Positions 16,671-26,081 of a DNA stretch of 35,804 bases are shown here, piece after piece; position 1 is the stretch's first letter, and each line of letters begins with the position of its first letter. The translations under genes were made by a program, and so were the position numbers. This stretch comes from Oscillatoria sp. GTDB taxonomy: Bacteria; Cyanobacteriota; Cyanobacteriia; Cyanobacteriales; Laspinemataceae. The notes under the pieces are model-generated. The model saw only the letters and a list, made by a program, of their open reading frames with translations. It was not told the origin of the DNA and did no database searches. Where the stretch lies: positions 1 to 35,804 of the forward strand of contig JAABSJ010000035.1 in the NCBI GenBank assembly GCA_011390515.1, given 5' to 3'.

Positions 16671-19421
16671 TTATTCCAGGGCCAAAGTAATCCCCTGGGG
16701 TTGTGCGGTTTCAATCAGGATTTGCTCCACTTGATCCGGGGTCAAGTTAGGATTGGCTTGGAGCATCAGCGCCACGACCCCGGACACATGAGGCGTTGCC
16801 ATTGAGGTGCCCTCTTCAAAGTAGTAATCCTGATTGGGATAGGTCGATAAGATCTTAACTCCCGGGGCCACAAGAAAAGTCAGGGGAGAGGGGCCAGCCG
16901 GGTTAGAAAAAGTGGCTAATTGATTGTTCCGGTTGACTGCACCGATCGCGATCGCCAAATTGTTGCGAGCATTCAACGCTGGGTCTTCAGGCTCGGTTGC
17001 ACCATAGCTATCCCGCTCGTTGCCCGAGGAAATCACCGCTACAACCCCTCGTTCCCGGGCAAATGCCAGGGCTTCTTGAGTTTGCGGGGAAGGAGGATCC
17101 CCGGGATTACTGCCGAGACTCATTTGCAGCACTCGCGCTCCATTTTCCACGGCGTAGTAAATTCCTGCCGCTACTGGATCGAAGTCCTCATCCTCATTAG
17201 ACTTAGACTCGCCGAGGACGCGGATTGGCATAATTGTAGCATTATAGGCCACGCCATTCATTTCTACGGTCCTCTCTCCGGTTAAGATATCTAACCCATT
17301 CCGCCCTGCTGCGACGGTGCCTGCGACGTGAGTGCCGTGAGAATCTTCCGGACCCCCACTGGGATTATTCGTGCCATCCACAAAGTCCCAACCTCGCACA
17401 TCATCGATGAACCCATTGCCATCATCATCAATGCCATTGTCGGGAATTTCATTGGGATTGACCCAGATATTATTGGCGAGATCCGGATGTTTCCAGTCCA
17501 CCCCATCATCCAAGACAGCGACAATGACGCCTTCCCCAGTAAACCCTCGGTTCCAGACTGCGGGGACATTAATTAAATTCAAATCCCCCGTATTGTTCCG
17601 GGTCGCGGTACTGGTGAGATCCGGGACCGGGGCTAAAGCCGGTTCGCCCAGGGCACCGGCGACGGCTGCTGCGGCATCCACTAACCCATACCCAAACATA
17701 CTATTAAATCTTCCCGTGGTGGGTGTTGCCGAGAGGCTCAGGCTGTAGTCGGTTTCACCGGCGAACTGATTGACGCCAACAAAGTAAGTTCCCGCCTGTA
17801 ATCCAAGCACTGAGAGCGTTTCTGCATCGCTGAGATAGTCTCCTGTTTCACGCAGGGTACTCAGGAGCTTTTCTGGACCTGGGGCGCTGCTGAGAATCTC
17901 ACCGCCTTCAACAATGCCATTATTGTTGACATCCTGAATCAGATAGACTTCGGTCGAGGCACTCAGTCCCTCCAGGTTGATTTGAATATCGCTAGGATTG
18001 GTGAGATTGAAGCGGTAGGTATTGGCTAGATTGGTCTCGGATAAGGCTCCTGTTAAGGTTTGGGGGGTGGGGGTCAATGTTCCCACATCTAAGGCTTCTG
18101 AGATCGGAAACTGAATCGGGGTGGTTTCTAGCGTTAAGTTATAAGTCGTCTCCCCCTCGAATGGTTCGACTATGATGTAATAGTCCTCCCCGAGAGAGAG
18201 CTTGGGAATGAAAATTTCCTCGGGCTGATTGCTTTCATTTTCAGAACTGAGGATAATTTCGTCGTCAGAAATTACCCCATCTTCATTTCGGTCATTGGCG
18301 ATCGCCACATCCGCATCCGCACTCAGTTCGTCCAGGTTCAACCGAAATCGAGTTGGGGCGACAATGCTGAAACTATAGATATCTCTGGGGTTAAAATCCC
18401 CAAGCACCTGGGGCTGGTCAAATCCGGCTCTTTCCAAAACTTGATTAATTGAAATCTGGCCTTGATTGCTGAGTGGACCTTGCAACGCCTCTGTCAAATT
18501 GAATGCCTGAGTCAGGGTATTGCCGACGTTATCGGGGGGGACATCGGGGCGGGGAACGGTGGACAGCAGGAGGGTATAGTTTGTATTGCCCTCGAAGCGC
18601 TCAATTCCGACCCAGTAGGTCCCGGCAGCCAACCCGCGTTGAATCACTTCTGGGGTGGTTCCTTCGTTGTCGGATAGGTCGATGATGTCTTCTAAGTCGA
18701 TTTCGCCATTTTCGTTGAGGTCCTGAAACAGGACGACATCGGCATCGGCACTTAACCCCCCGAGTTCTAAGGTAAACTCACTGGGCGTCTCTAGGGTGAA
18801 GCGGTAGAGTTGTTGCGGGTTGCGATCGCTAACTATACCACTGAGCTCTGCCACTCCGAGAAGCCCTAAGTCAGTCGCGCTATTCAGATCCGATGTCGGC
18901 GTCCCGAGACGTCCTTCAGCTTTACCGAAAAACAGGTAATGTTCAAAGGCACTCAATTGACCGGCGTTAACGACCGCTGCCACATCCGGATTATTGGCTA
19001 AATAGAACGGGCGATCGAACCCAAAACCGGGATCGCGACCCTCACTTAAACCGAATTCCCGAAAATGTTGATAGGCAGTCATGACTCCCGATGCCACCCC
19101 TGATGCTACATCGGCATAAGCATTGAGGTAAAAGTCGGTGAAAAACTCCAAAATCGGGTCGCGCCCTTCGGATTGTCCGAAATTCACGAAATGTTCGATC
19201 GCCGTGAGGGTTCCTGCTGCCACGGCCTCGGCCACATCTGGGTTCTCTTCCAAATAATAGGCCGTGTCAAACCAAATACTGGGATTCCGGCCTTCTATTT
19301 GACCAAAAGTGATGAAGTGCTCAAACCCACTCTCGAAAACCCCAGTAGCGATCGCCGCTTCTACATCAGGGTTTTGGGTGATATACGCACTCTCCTCAAA
19401 CAAGCGACTAATATCTAACAT
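16671..19421 (-). CDS. S8 subtilisin-like protease with N-terminal repeats and PPC domains (paralog 1)
   Basis: 916 residues. Four tandem repeats (about 8-172) of the form F-x5-YL-x2-NPDV-x14-EHF-x3-G-x2-EGRDP open the protein. Three PPC-type beta domains follow (about 183-288, 300-433, 445-565), each carrying a D-x-N-x-(N/D)-G-x-I-x3-E loop like an EF-hand. FGYGLVDAAAAV (577-588), normally found after the subtilase core, comes before it. The catalytic domain has D638 (VLDDGVD), H695 (SHGTHVAG), oxyanion N801 (SSGNERD) and S873 (GTSMATPH). A DDDGNGFIDD insert probably binds calcium. The protein ends 43 residues after the Ser. There is no Sec signal or transmembrane helix, though the family is usually extracellular. 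The start has a weak AGGTGA site. Peptidase call firm; substrate and export route unknown. Confidence 0.93.
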   Translation of the reverse strand: MLDISRLFEESAYITQNPDVEAAIATGVFESGFEHFITFGQIEGRNPSIWFDTAYYLEENPDVAEAVAAGTLTAIEHFVNFGQSEGRDPILEFFTDFYLNAYADVASGVASGVMTAYQHFREFGLSEGRDPGFGFDRPFYLANNPDVAAVVNAGQLSAFEHYLFFGKAEGRLGTPTSDLNSATDLGLLGVAELSGIVSDRNPQQLYRFTLETPSEFTLELGGLSADADVVLFQDLNENGEIDLEDIIDLSDNEGTTPEVIQRGLAAGTYWVGIERFEGNTNYTLLLSTVPRPDVPPDNVGNTLTQAFNLTEALQGPLSNQGQISINQVLERAGFDQPQVLGDFNPRDIYSFSIVAPTRFRLNLDELSADADVAIANDRNEDGVISDDEIILSSENESNQPEEIFIPKLSLGEDYYIIVEPFEGETTYNLTLETTPIQFPISEALDVGTLTPTPQTLTGALSETNLANTYRFNLTNPSDIQINLEGLSASTEVYLIQDVNNNGIVEGGEILSSAPGPEKLLSTLRETGDYLSDAETLSVLGLQAGTYFVGVNQFAGETDYSLSLSATPTTGRFNSMFGYGLVDAAAAVAGALGEPALAPVPDLTSTATRNNTGDLNLINVPAVWNRGFTGEGVIVAVLDDGVDWKHPDLANNIWVNPNEIPDNGIDDDGNGFIDDVRGWDFVDGTNNPSGGPEDSHGTHVAGTVAAGRNGLDILTGERTVEMNGVAYNATIMPIRVLGESKSNEDEDFDPVAAGIYYAVENGARVLQMSLGSNPGDPPSPQTQEALAFARERGVVAVISSGNERDSYGATEPEDPALNARNNLAIAIGAVNRNNQLATFSNPAGPSPLTFLVAPGVKILSTYPNQDYYFEEGTSMATPHVSGVVALMLQANPNLTPDQVEQILIETAQPQGITLALE

Positions 19422-19917
19422 TCAGTTCACCTGGGGGTCCGATCATTGAAATATCTGTAAATTGTCTCATATTTAATTGTCGATTTCTATCACTTTTTTC
19501 TAACTGATCTCCCGAAAGTTTAGATAGATTTTTATCTTCAACAGAGAAAAAATCACTTTTTTTTATGATATACTAAAGAAATTTTATTAAAATTTACCCG
19601 TTAATCTCTCATTGAAAATTGAACATAAATCACAATGCAGACCAGAACGGCAACAAAGATTTCAATACCAACTCGATAAAATTTGAAGGGTTTGGCATTC
19701 AAACCCGGGCAATTGTTTATTCTCAAAGCCCTCGCGCCTATTTATTTCTGATGTTTCCTGATAGAGAAGAAAGTCAGATTTGTATCTGAGCTTTGTATCT
19801 GTGAGAAAACAAGGGGAGCAAAAACCGGGTTTCACTGCGTGACTGGTTTGCCAATCTCGTGGAGAGGGGTTCCAGAAACCCGGTGGGTCTGACCGCTACG
19901 GTATTGATATCTTCAGA
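19422..19917. other. Spacer between subtilase paralogs 1 and 2
   Basis: AT-rich, with no supported gene. Near the paralog-2 end there is an inverted repeat ACCGGGTTTC / GAAACCCGGT (19824-19833 and 19875-19884) that may act as a terminator on the minus strand. The part next to 19421 should contain the promoter of paralog 1, but no box is clear. Confidence 0.5.
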
Positions 19918-22695
19918 TTAGGCGACGGCTAAGGTAATGCCCTCCGGTTGTGCGGTGTCAATCAGGATTTGCTCCACTTGACCGGGTGTCAAAGTGGGAT
20001 TGGCTTCTAGCATCAGGGCTACAACCCCAGCAACATGGGGGGCGGCCATTGATGTGCCGGTTCTGAAGTTGTAGTCTTGATACAAGTCGGTGGATAATAC
20101 ATCAACCCCCGGGGCGACCACCAAGGGGAGAGGATTGGGTCCTGCCGGATTGGAAAAGGTCGCCAATTGATTGTCCTGAGTAACTGCACCCACGGCGATC
20201 GCCAAGTTTTGGTTCGCCAAAAATGCCGGGTTACTCGGTCGAGTCGCACCAAAGGTATCCCGCTCATTTCCGGCGGAAATCACCGCCACAACGCCCTGTT
20301 CTCGGGCATATTCTAGGGCTGCCTCCGTCAACGGAAACATCAAGTTGTCTAAATAGCTCCCCAGGCTCATTTGCAACACTTGTGCGCCATTCTCTACGGC
20401 ATAGCGAATTCCTGAAGCAATGGCCACATCCGCTTCAGCGCGGGTCTGGTAGTCTCCCAACACGCGGACGGGCATAATGGTGGCATTGTAGGCCACTCCA
20501 CTCATTTCAGCGGGGAATAGTCCGGTTAAGATATCTACCCCATTCCGTTGCGCTGCCACGGTCCCGGCTACATGGGTGCCATGAGCATTATACAAGTCTG
20601 GATTCGGGTCGTTATTCCCATCCACAAAATCCCAGCCCCACACATCATCGAAGAATCCATTTCCATCATCATCAATGCCATTATTGGCAATTTCATTAGG
20701 ATTGACCCAGATATTATTGGCTAGATCTGGATGCTGCAAGTCTACGCCATCATCTAAAACAGCGACAATCACTCCTTCCCCGGTAAACCCTCGGTTCCAA
20801 ACTGCTGGCACATTCATTAAGTTGAGGTCACGGGTATTATTTGAAAAAGCCTCACTGGTGAGGTCGCCAACCGGGGCTAAACCGGGTTCCCCGATCGCCT
20901 GGGCAACAGCCGCAGCCGCATCCACTAACCCATAGCCAAACAGGGTATTAAAGTTCGAGGTGGCTGGAGTCGCTGTGAGGTTTAGACTATAGTCTGTATC
21001 AAAAACAAATTGATTAGCACTCACAAAATAGTCTCCAGCAGGCAATCCCCGAAATATGATTTGTTCTGAATCCCGGGGAACGTATGGCACTTCTGCCAGG
21101 GTGTTCATTATGTCTTCCAGGGTCGGGGCCATGCTGAGAATTTCCCCAGTGTCTACGATGCCATTGCCGTTGACATCCTGAATCAAATGTAAATCCGCAC
21201 TGGCCCGGAGTCCTTGCAAATTGAGTTGGATGTCACTGGCTTCAGTGAGACTGAAGCGGTAGGTATCGGCCCGATTTGTAGGCGTTAGATTGCCGACAAC
21301 GGTTTGGGGGGTGGGAGATAAGGGGGCTTCTAAGGGAACCGCTTCCAACAGAGGAAACCGCACGGGGTTCGTTTCTACAGTGACGTTATAGGTTGTATTG
21401 CCACTGTATTGTTCCACCAGGATATAATACTCTCCAGGAACGAGGGCTGGAATGTAGATGTTTTCCGCTTCAGTTCCGATGCGGATTTCACGGCCAATCA
21501 CTTCATCGAAGGAGATGATGCCATCTTGGTTGCGATCGCTGCCAATCTTGATATCCGCATCGGCGCTGAGTCCATCCAGGGTCACCCATAATTGGTTTGG
21601 AGTTGCCAAGGAAAACCGATAAATATCAACCGGATCAAAGTCTCCGACTTGTTCAGGCACCGGAATTCCCGAGTTGGCTAAGATCCCATTCACGAAGCTC
21701 ATCCCCGCATTAGTGAGGTCTCCGAGGTCAAATGCTTCCGGTAGAGTGTTGCCGACATAATCCGGTGGGATATCGGTCCTAGGGGTTGCCTGGAGGTTAA
21801 GAGAGTAGAAGGGGGAACCCTCATACCGATACACTTCCACAAAGTAAGTACCCGCAGGCAAACTGCGATTGATACGATCGAGGTCAGTTCCATAGTTCAG
21901 GGAGGAGTCGATGATTTCTCCGTAATCGATTTGGTTATTTTGATTGACATCTTCCACGAGATACAGATCTGCATCACCCATAGCACCCGTGAGGACTAAG
22001 CTCACATCGCTAGGACCCTCTAAGGTGAAGCGATAAAGTTGGCGTTGTCGCCACAACCCCAGCATTCCATTGACCAAACGGCTTTCTAACAGTCCCAGAT
22101 TGGTGGCTGAACTGAGTTCTCCGGGGGGACTCTGGGGGGTGAGGTTCGGGGAGGGCGGATTCTGGGTGGTGAGGCTGGCGATTCGTCCTTCTGCTTGACC
22201 CATTGTGAGGTAATGCTGAATCGAACTCATCTGACCCGCATTCACTACTGTCGCTACATCCGGGTTGTTTTCCAAATAGAAGGAACGGTTAAACCCCCAG
22301 CCCGGTTCGCGGTCCTCAAATAGACCGGCTTGGATAAAATGTTGATAGGGAGTGAGTAAATTTGAGGCTACTACTGTGGCCACATCAGGATAGGTTTCCA
22401 GGTAAAAATCGGTAAAGAATTCAAAGATGGGATTGCGACCTTCGGCTTGTCCGATGTTGATGAAATGTTCGATCGCCGATGTGGTTCCGGCAGCTACAGT
22501 CTGCGCGACATCAGGGTTCTGGGCTAAATAATATTCGGTATCAAAAAAAACACTCGGGTCTCGTCCTTCAAATTTCCCAAAATTAATAAAATGCTCAAAC
22601 CCACTCGCGAAAATGCCTGTTGCTACAGATTCTTGGATGTCTGGATTTTGATTGAGATAGTAGGTCTCATCAAACAACTGAGTGATGTTTAACAT
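19918..22695 (-). CDS. S8 subtilisin-like protease with N-terminal repeats and PPC domains (paralog 2)
   Basis: 925 residues, colinear with paralog 1 and very similar in the catalytic part, so a tandem duplication is clear. Four N-terminal repeats (8-172; FDTEYYLAQNPDV and others), a Pro-rich linker (178-192), and three PPC domains with DxNxDG-type loops (EDVNQNNQIDYGE, SDRNQDGIISFDE, QDVNGNGIVDTGE) come first. FGYGLVDAAAAV (587-598) precedes the peptidase core. Catalytic residues are D648, H705 (AHGTHVAG), N810 (SAGNERD) and S882 (GTSMAAPH). All are intact, so it should be active. No signal peptide is visible: MLNITQLFDETYY starts directly in the first repeat. No ribosome-binding site is evident before the ATG. 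Separate spacers between paralogs suggest separate transcription. Confidence 0.93.
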   Translation of the reverse strand: MLNITQLFDETYYLNQNPDIQESVATGIFASGFEHFINFGKFEGRDPSVFFDTEYYLAQNPDVAQTVAAGTTSAIEHFINIGQAEGRNPIFEFFTDFYLETYPDVATVVASNLLTPYQHFIQAGLFEDREPGWGFNRSFYLENNPDVATVVNAGQMSSIQHYLTMGQAEGRIASLTTQNPPSPNLTPQSPPGELSSATNLGLLESRLVNGMLGLWRQRQLYRFTLEGPSDVSLVLTGAMGDADLYLVEDVNQNNQIDYGEIIDSSLNYGTDLDRINRSLPAGTYFVEVYRYEGSPFYSLNLQATPRTDIPPDYVGNTLPEAFDLGDLTNAGMSFVNGILANSGIPVPEQVGDFDPVDIYRFSLATPNQLWVTLDGLSADADIKIGSDRNQDGIISFDEVIGREIRIGTEAENIYIPALVPGEYYILVEQYSGNTTYNVTVETNPVRFPLLEAVPLEAPLSPTPQTVVGNLTPTNRADTYRFSLTEASDIQLNLQGLRASADLHLIQDVNGNGIVDTGEILSMAPTLEDIMNTLAEVPYVPRDSEQIIFRGLPAGDYFVSANQFVFDTDYSLNLTATPATSNFNTLFGYGLVDAAAAVAQAIGEPGLAPVGDLTSEAFSNNTRDLNLMNVPAVWNRGFTGEGVIVAVLDDGVDLQHPDLANNIWVNPNEIANNGIDDDGNGFFDDVWGWDFVDGNNDPNPDLYNAHGTHVAGTVAAQRNGVDILTGLFPAEMSGVAYNATIMPVRVLGDYQTRAEADVAIASGIRYAVENGAQVLQMSLGSYLDNLMFPLTEAALEYAREQGVVAVISAGNERDTFGATRPSNPAFLANQNLAIAVGAVTQDNQLATFSNPAGPNPLPLVVAPGVDVLSTDLYQDYNFRTGTSMAAPHVAGVVALMLEANPTLTPGQVEQILIDTAQPEGITLAVA

Positions 22696-23032
22696 TAGGC
22701 AACACTATTTTCTTTCAAGGAATAATTAGTCTTTCAAGTGTATCTAATTCCCCAGAAAATATATGTAAATATTTGTTAACTCAAGTAAATCTACTGAAAA
22801 CTTATGTGATATATTTTGGGAATTTTTCAATGGGTTCAGTCGATAAAATTCGCTTTTTTTGCAAAATAAATGCAATTTTTATTGAGGGCTAAAATCATCC
22901 CAATTTTGAGCCAATGACTGCTTAATGGCGTCTTCCAAGTCCCGAGGCCCTTTCTGTAATGGCTAGTTCCCGGGATTAAACCCAGAGGCTAGAACCGTTG
23001 GTGTTGATTGTTTCGGTGGCGATTTCACCGAG
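22696..23032. other. Spacer between subtilase paralogs 2 and 3
   Basis: No gene is seen. The stretch is AT-rich near 22740-22890. A small stem CGGTG/CACCG just after the paralog-3 stop (about 23012-23028) could be a weak terminator on the minus strand. Confidence 0.4.
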
Positions 23033-25342
23033 TTAGACCCAGACCCTAGAAGGGTTGGCAGTTTCGATGAGAATGCGTTCCACTTCCCCAGGAGTTAAAT
23101 TCGGATTCGCTTGCAACATCAAGGCAACCACTCCAGAAAGATATGGCGCAGCCATTGAGGTGCCATCTAAGGTAAAATAAGTGTGATTCGGGGTGGTGGA
23201 ACGGATGCCGACGCCGGGTGCCACGACGAAATTATAAGGGCCAAAGGCGGAACCTGCGGGATTGGAGAAGGGGGCGACTCGGCGATCGCGATCGACTGCA
23301 CCCACGGCAATTCCCAGTCCTTCCGTGGCGCGAATGGCCGGATCTGCCGGTTGAGTTGCCCTTGCGGATCCTTCATTTCCCGAGGCAAAAACGGCGACGA
23401 CTCCGCGATCGCGCGCAAAGCGCAAAGCCTCGGCAATCCTTTCTGTGGGCGGTTCTCCGGGCAAATTCCCTAAGCTCAAATTCAAGATATCTGCACCATT
23501 CTCCACGGCATAGCGAATTCCGTTGGCGACGGCGATTTCAAATTCATCGAAGGACTGGCGATCGTCCAGAACACGCACCGGCATTAATGTCGCATTGTAT
23601 GCCACCCCGGTGACATCAAAGGGGATTCCCCCATTGAAAGTCCCATCAATTCCATTTCTCTGTGCACCAATAATCCCCGCTAGGTGGGTGGCATGACGTT
23701 CGGTTGAGTAGGAAAAGGAGGGATTCCCATCTCCATCCACAAAATCATAACCATGAAAGTCATCAATAAACCCATTGCCATCATTATCTAACCCGTCGCC
23801 AGTAATTTCACCGACATTTACCCAGAAATTCCCCTGGAGGTCCCGATGAGTGAGATCGATTCCCGTATCCAAAACCGCCACAACGACACCCTCGCCGGTA
23901 TATCCCTGATTCCAAACGGCGGGTGCATTGATCGCCTCTAAGGCATAATTATTGGCGATAGGATTGGTAACTTGGAGAAACGGGGTCGGTTCTCCCAGGA
24001 CCCGCGCCACGGCAGCACCAGCATCCACTAACCCAAACCCAAAGTTCGGGTCAAACATCGGGGTTGGGAGGTCCAGAGTCCGGGTTTCTGACTCGGGGGA
24101 GTGATCCGGAGATACCCTCAAGTGATAATTCGTCTCTCCTTCTACAGGTTTTACCCACAGGGCATAGGTTCCGGGTTCTAAGGCACTTTGGGTAATCGTT
24201 TCCGGTTGAGTGCCTGGGGTGGTGGATTCGGCGAGAATTTGGGCGGTTTCCGGGGAGTCCTGAATTAAAAATAAGTCTACATCAGCGGTTAATCCATTCA
24301 GTTCGATCTGAACTGGGGTGGTTGTCTCTAGGGTGAATTGGTAAATGTCTGCGGCATTGTTGGATTCTAATCCGTTGCTGAGGAGGATATCTGAAGAGAG
24401 GAAACCGAGGTTCTGGGGGTATAATTCCCGGGTTCCGGTCAGGTTGGGGTAGGTGTTGGATAGCGCAAGGGTCGCTAGACTCAGATGATAGGATGTTTCT
24501 TGGTTTGGGGCGGCGATCGCCAAGGAGTAATCCCCCGGATTTAAGACCCGGTTGAGGAGTTTGGCGTCGGTTCCCGGTTCTGTATCTGAGGCGATCGCCT
24601 CTGTGAAGTCGAAGACTCGGTTGCCGTTGTGGTCCTGATACAAGGTGACATCGATCTCATCACTCAGTCTACTCAGGAGTAAACTCACTTCACTGGGGCG
24701 ATCTACCCGAAACCGATACTGTTGCGGTGAGGTTTCTGGAGAAGTTGCGCCGGTCAGGTTTCGGACCCCCAGTACCCCCAATTCTAGGGTTTCGTTGAGG
24801 GCGAGGGGTAAGTGATGTTCCGTTGCTGCCCGTCCCTCGGATGCGCCAAATAGGAGGTAATGTTCTACCGCACTGATTTGTCCGGTTCTCACTAATGCAG
24901 CCACATCAGGATGATGGGTTAAATAAAAGGTCGCATCAAAGTTCGGTCCAGGAGACCGTCCCTCCTGTTGTCCCGACTTGACAAAATGTTCGTAAGCGGT
25001 GAGTAAATCCGCTGTGACTGCTGTCGCAATATCCGGGTGGCGATCGAGATAAATATCGGTAAAAAATTCCGTGATCGGATCGCGATTTTCAAATTGACCC
25101 GCATCAATGAAGTGTTGTAGGGCCGTAGTTTCTCCCCCACTCACTGCCGTCCTGACATCGGGATATAAAGCCAAATAAAAATCCGGGTCAAACCAAGCGC
25201 TGGGTTGGCGATTTTCAAATTGACCCGCATCGATAAAGTGTTGTAATCCACTGGGTAAAATCCCCGCACTAACGGCTGCCATCACGTCGGGATTGTGGCT
25301 GAGGTAATAGCTTTCGTTAAATAAGCTGGTGGCGTCTAACAC
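23033..25342 (-). CDS. S8 subtilisin-like protease, shorter and more diverged (paralog 3)
   Basis: 769 residues, starting with GTG at 25342; the repeat-starting peptide LDATSLFNESYYLSHNPDV aligns with the other two starts. It has four N-terminal repeats (8-172), then two PPC domains instead of three (about 185-290 and 300-412). The DxN loop is kept in the first (QDHNGNRVFDFTE) and lost in the second. FGFGLVDAGAAV (434-445) precedes the catalytic core. The triad is D492 (VLDTGID), H550 (ERHATHLAG), N656 (ASGNEG) and S729 (GTSMAAPY). The usual HGTH is HATH and the His after AAP is Tyr, so specificity or rate may differ, but the triad itself remains. It ends soon after the Ser helix. No export signal is visible. 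GTG start and no ribosome-binding site suggest modest translation. Confidence 0.9.
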   Translation of the reverse strand: MLDATSLFNESYYLSHNPDVMAAVSAGILPSGLQHFIDAGQFENRQPSAWFDPDFYLALYPDVRTAVSGGETTALQHFIDAGQFENRDPITEFFTDIYLDRHPDIATAVTADLLTAYEHFVKSGQQEGRSPGPNFDATFYLTHHPDVAALVRTGQISAVEHYLLFGASEGRAATEHHLPLALNETLELGVLGVRNLTGATSPETSPQQYRFRVDRPSEVSLLLSRLSDEIDVTLYQDHNGNRVFDFTEAIASDTEPGTDAKLLNRVLNPGDYSLAIAAPNQETSYHLSLATLALSNTYPNLTGTRELYPQNLGFLSSDILLSNGLESNNAADIYQFTLETTTPVQIELNGLTADVDLFLIQDSPETAQILAESTTPGTQPETITQSALEPGTYALWVKPVEGETNYHLRVSPDHSPESETRTLDLPTPMFDPNFGFGLVDAGAAVARVLGEPTPFLQVTNPIANNYALEAINAPAVWNQGYTGEGVVVAVLDTGIDLTHRDLQGNFWVNVGEITGDGLDNDGNGFIDDFHGYDFVDGDGNPSFSYSTERHATHLAGIIGAQRNGIDGTFNGGIPFDVTGVAYNATLMPVRVLDDRQSFDEFEIAVANGIRYAVENGADILNLSLGNLPGEPPTERIAEALRFARDRGVVAVFASGNEGSARATQPADPAIRATEGLGIAVGAVDRDRRVAPFSNPAGSAFGPYNFVVAPGVGIRSTTPNHTYFTLDGTSMAAPYLSGVVALMLQANPNLTPGEVERILIETANPSRVWV

Positions 25343-25525
25343 AATCTACTTTTCTCGTCTAAGCAACAGGGTCCTGGTTTTGGGCGATTGCTCGCTTTCA
25401 GGGGTTTGGAATCGGGCGATCGCTGAATTGGCTCTTAATTCTAATCTTATCATATTTTTCCTTGACGGAAGTAACATGAGTTTAGGGACTGTAGGAATCT
25501 AACTCTCCAGGTTAGTGGCAGTCAA

Positions 25526-25864
25526 TAGACCTCTTGCAAAAAAAAGGATTGATCCCTCCTTTTCCCCCCTTAGATCCTCCTTGCCCCCCACCTTAGATCC
25601 TCCTTTCCCCCCCCACCTTAGATCCCCCTCCCGTCCCCCTTATAAGGAATGCGGTTGGAATCGGTCTTTAAAAACAAGTTGAGCAATTGTAGGGTGGGCA
25701 TTGCCCACCCAATCTAGGTGGGCAATGCCCACCCTACAATTTTTAATGCTTTTATCAACCGGATTTAGTATTAGATCCCCCGACAGTCCCCCTTACCAAG
25801 GGGGAAGCCAGCGGAATAACTGTTTATTTAACGGGGGGCTTTAAAGAATTTGGCAAGAGGTCTA
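25526..25864. mobile_element. MITE-like element with 12-bp terminal inverted repeats
   Basis: The ends are TAGACCTCTTGC (25526-25537) and its exact complement GCAAGAGGTCTA (25853-25864). The inside holds several copies of a TTAGATCCTCC/TTAGATCCCCC motif, CCCCCTT/AAGGGGG pairs, and a separate long palindrome. No protein is encoded, so a non-autonomous element is likely. Shorter relatives are at 30084-30164 and, lacking the left end, 31553-31614. Confidence 0.7.
25685..25741. repeat. 25-bp perfect inverted repeat (GGTGGGCAATGCCCACC family)
   Basis: Exact 25-base arms (25685-25709 and 25717-25741) around a seven-base loop. Each arm itself contains GTGGGCATTGCCCAC, so alternative smaller hairpins are possible. 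It lies inside the larger element at 25526-25864, as a nested insertion would. Confidence 0.85.
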
Positions 25865-25897
25865 AGATCAACAATCTCATAACAACGGCAGAATAAA

Positions 25898-25941
25898 AAA
25901 CGCCTCTTAAAAGCAACAGCATTTGCTTTTAAGAGGCGTTT
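25898..25941 (-). terminator. Long 19-bp stem, probable terminator
   Basis: Arms 25898-25916 and 25923-25941 are exact complements around a six-base loop (stem core CGCCTCTTAAAAGCAA). The A run on the left gives TTTTTTATT on the minus strand. It is about 140 bases past the stop of the PPC-repeat gene at 26082, whose transcript it could end. Confidence 0.75.
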
Positions 25942-26081
25942 ATAGCAAGTTCCAACCTCATGAGGCTCGGTTTAAAGCCCCTCTCCCTCCTGGGGCCGCC
26001 GTCGGTTTGGGGCCGCCATCGCTGTACGCTCTGGATATGGGAACCGCTATATTCTGGATTAAATAGGCGGACTGTAGCCTC

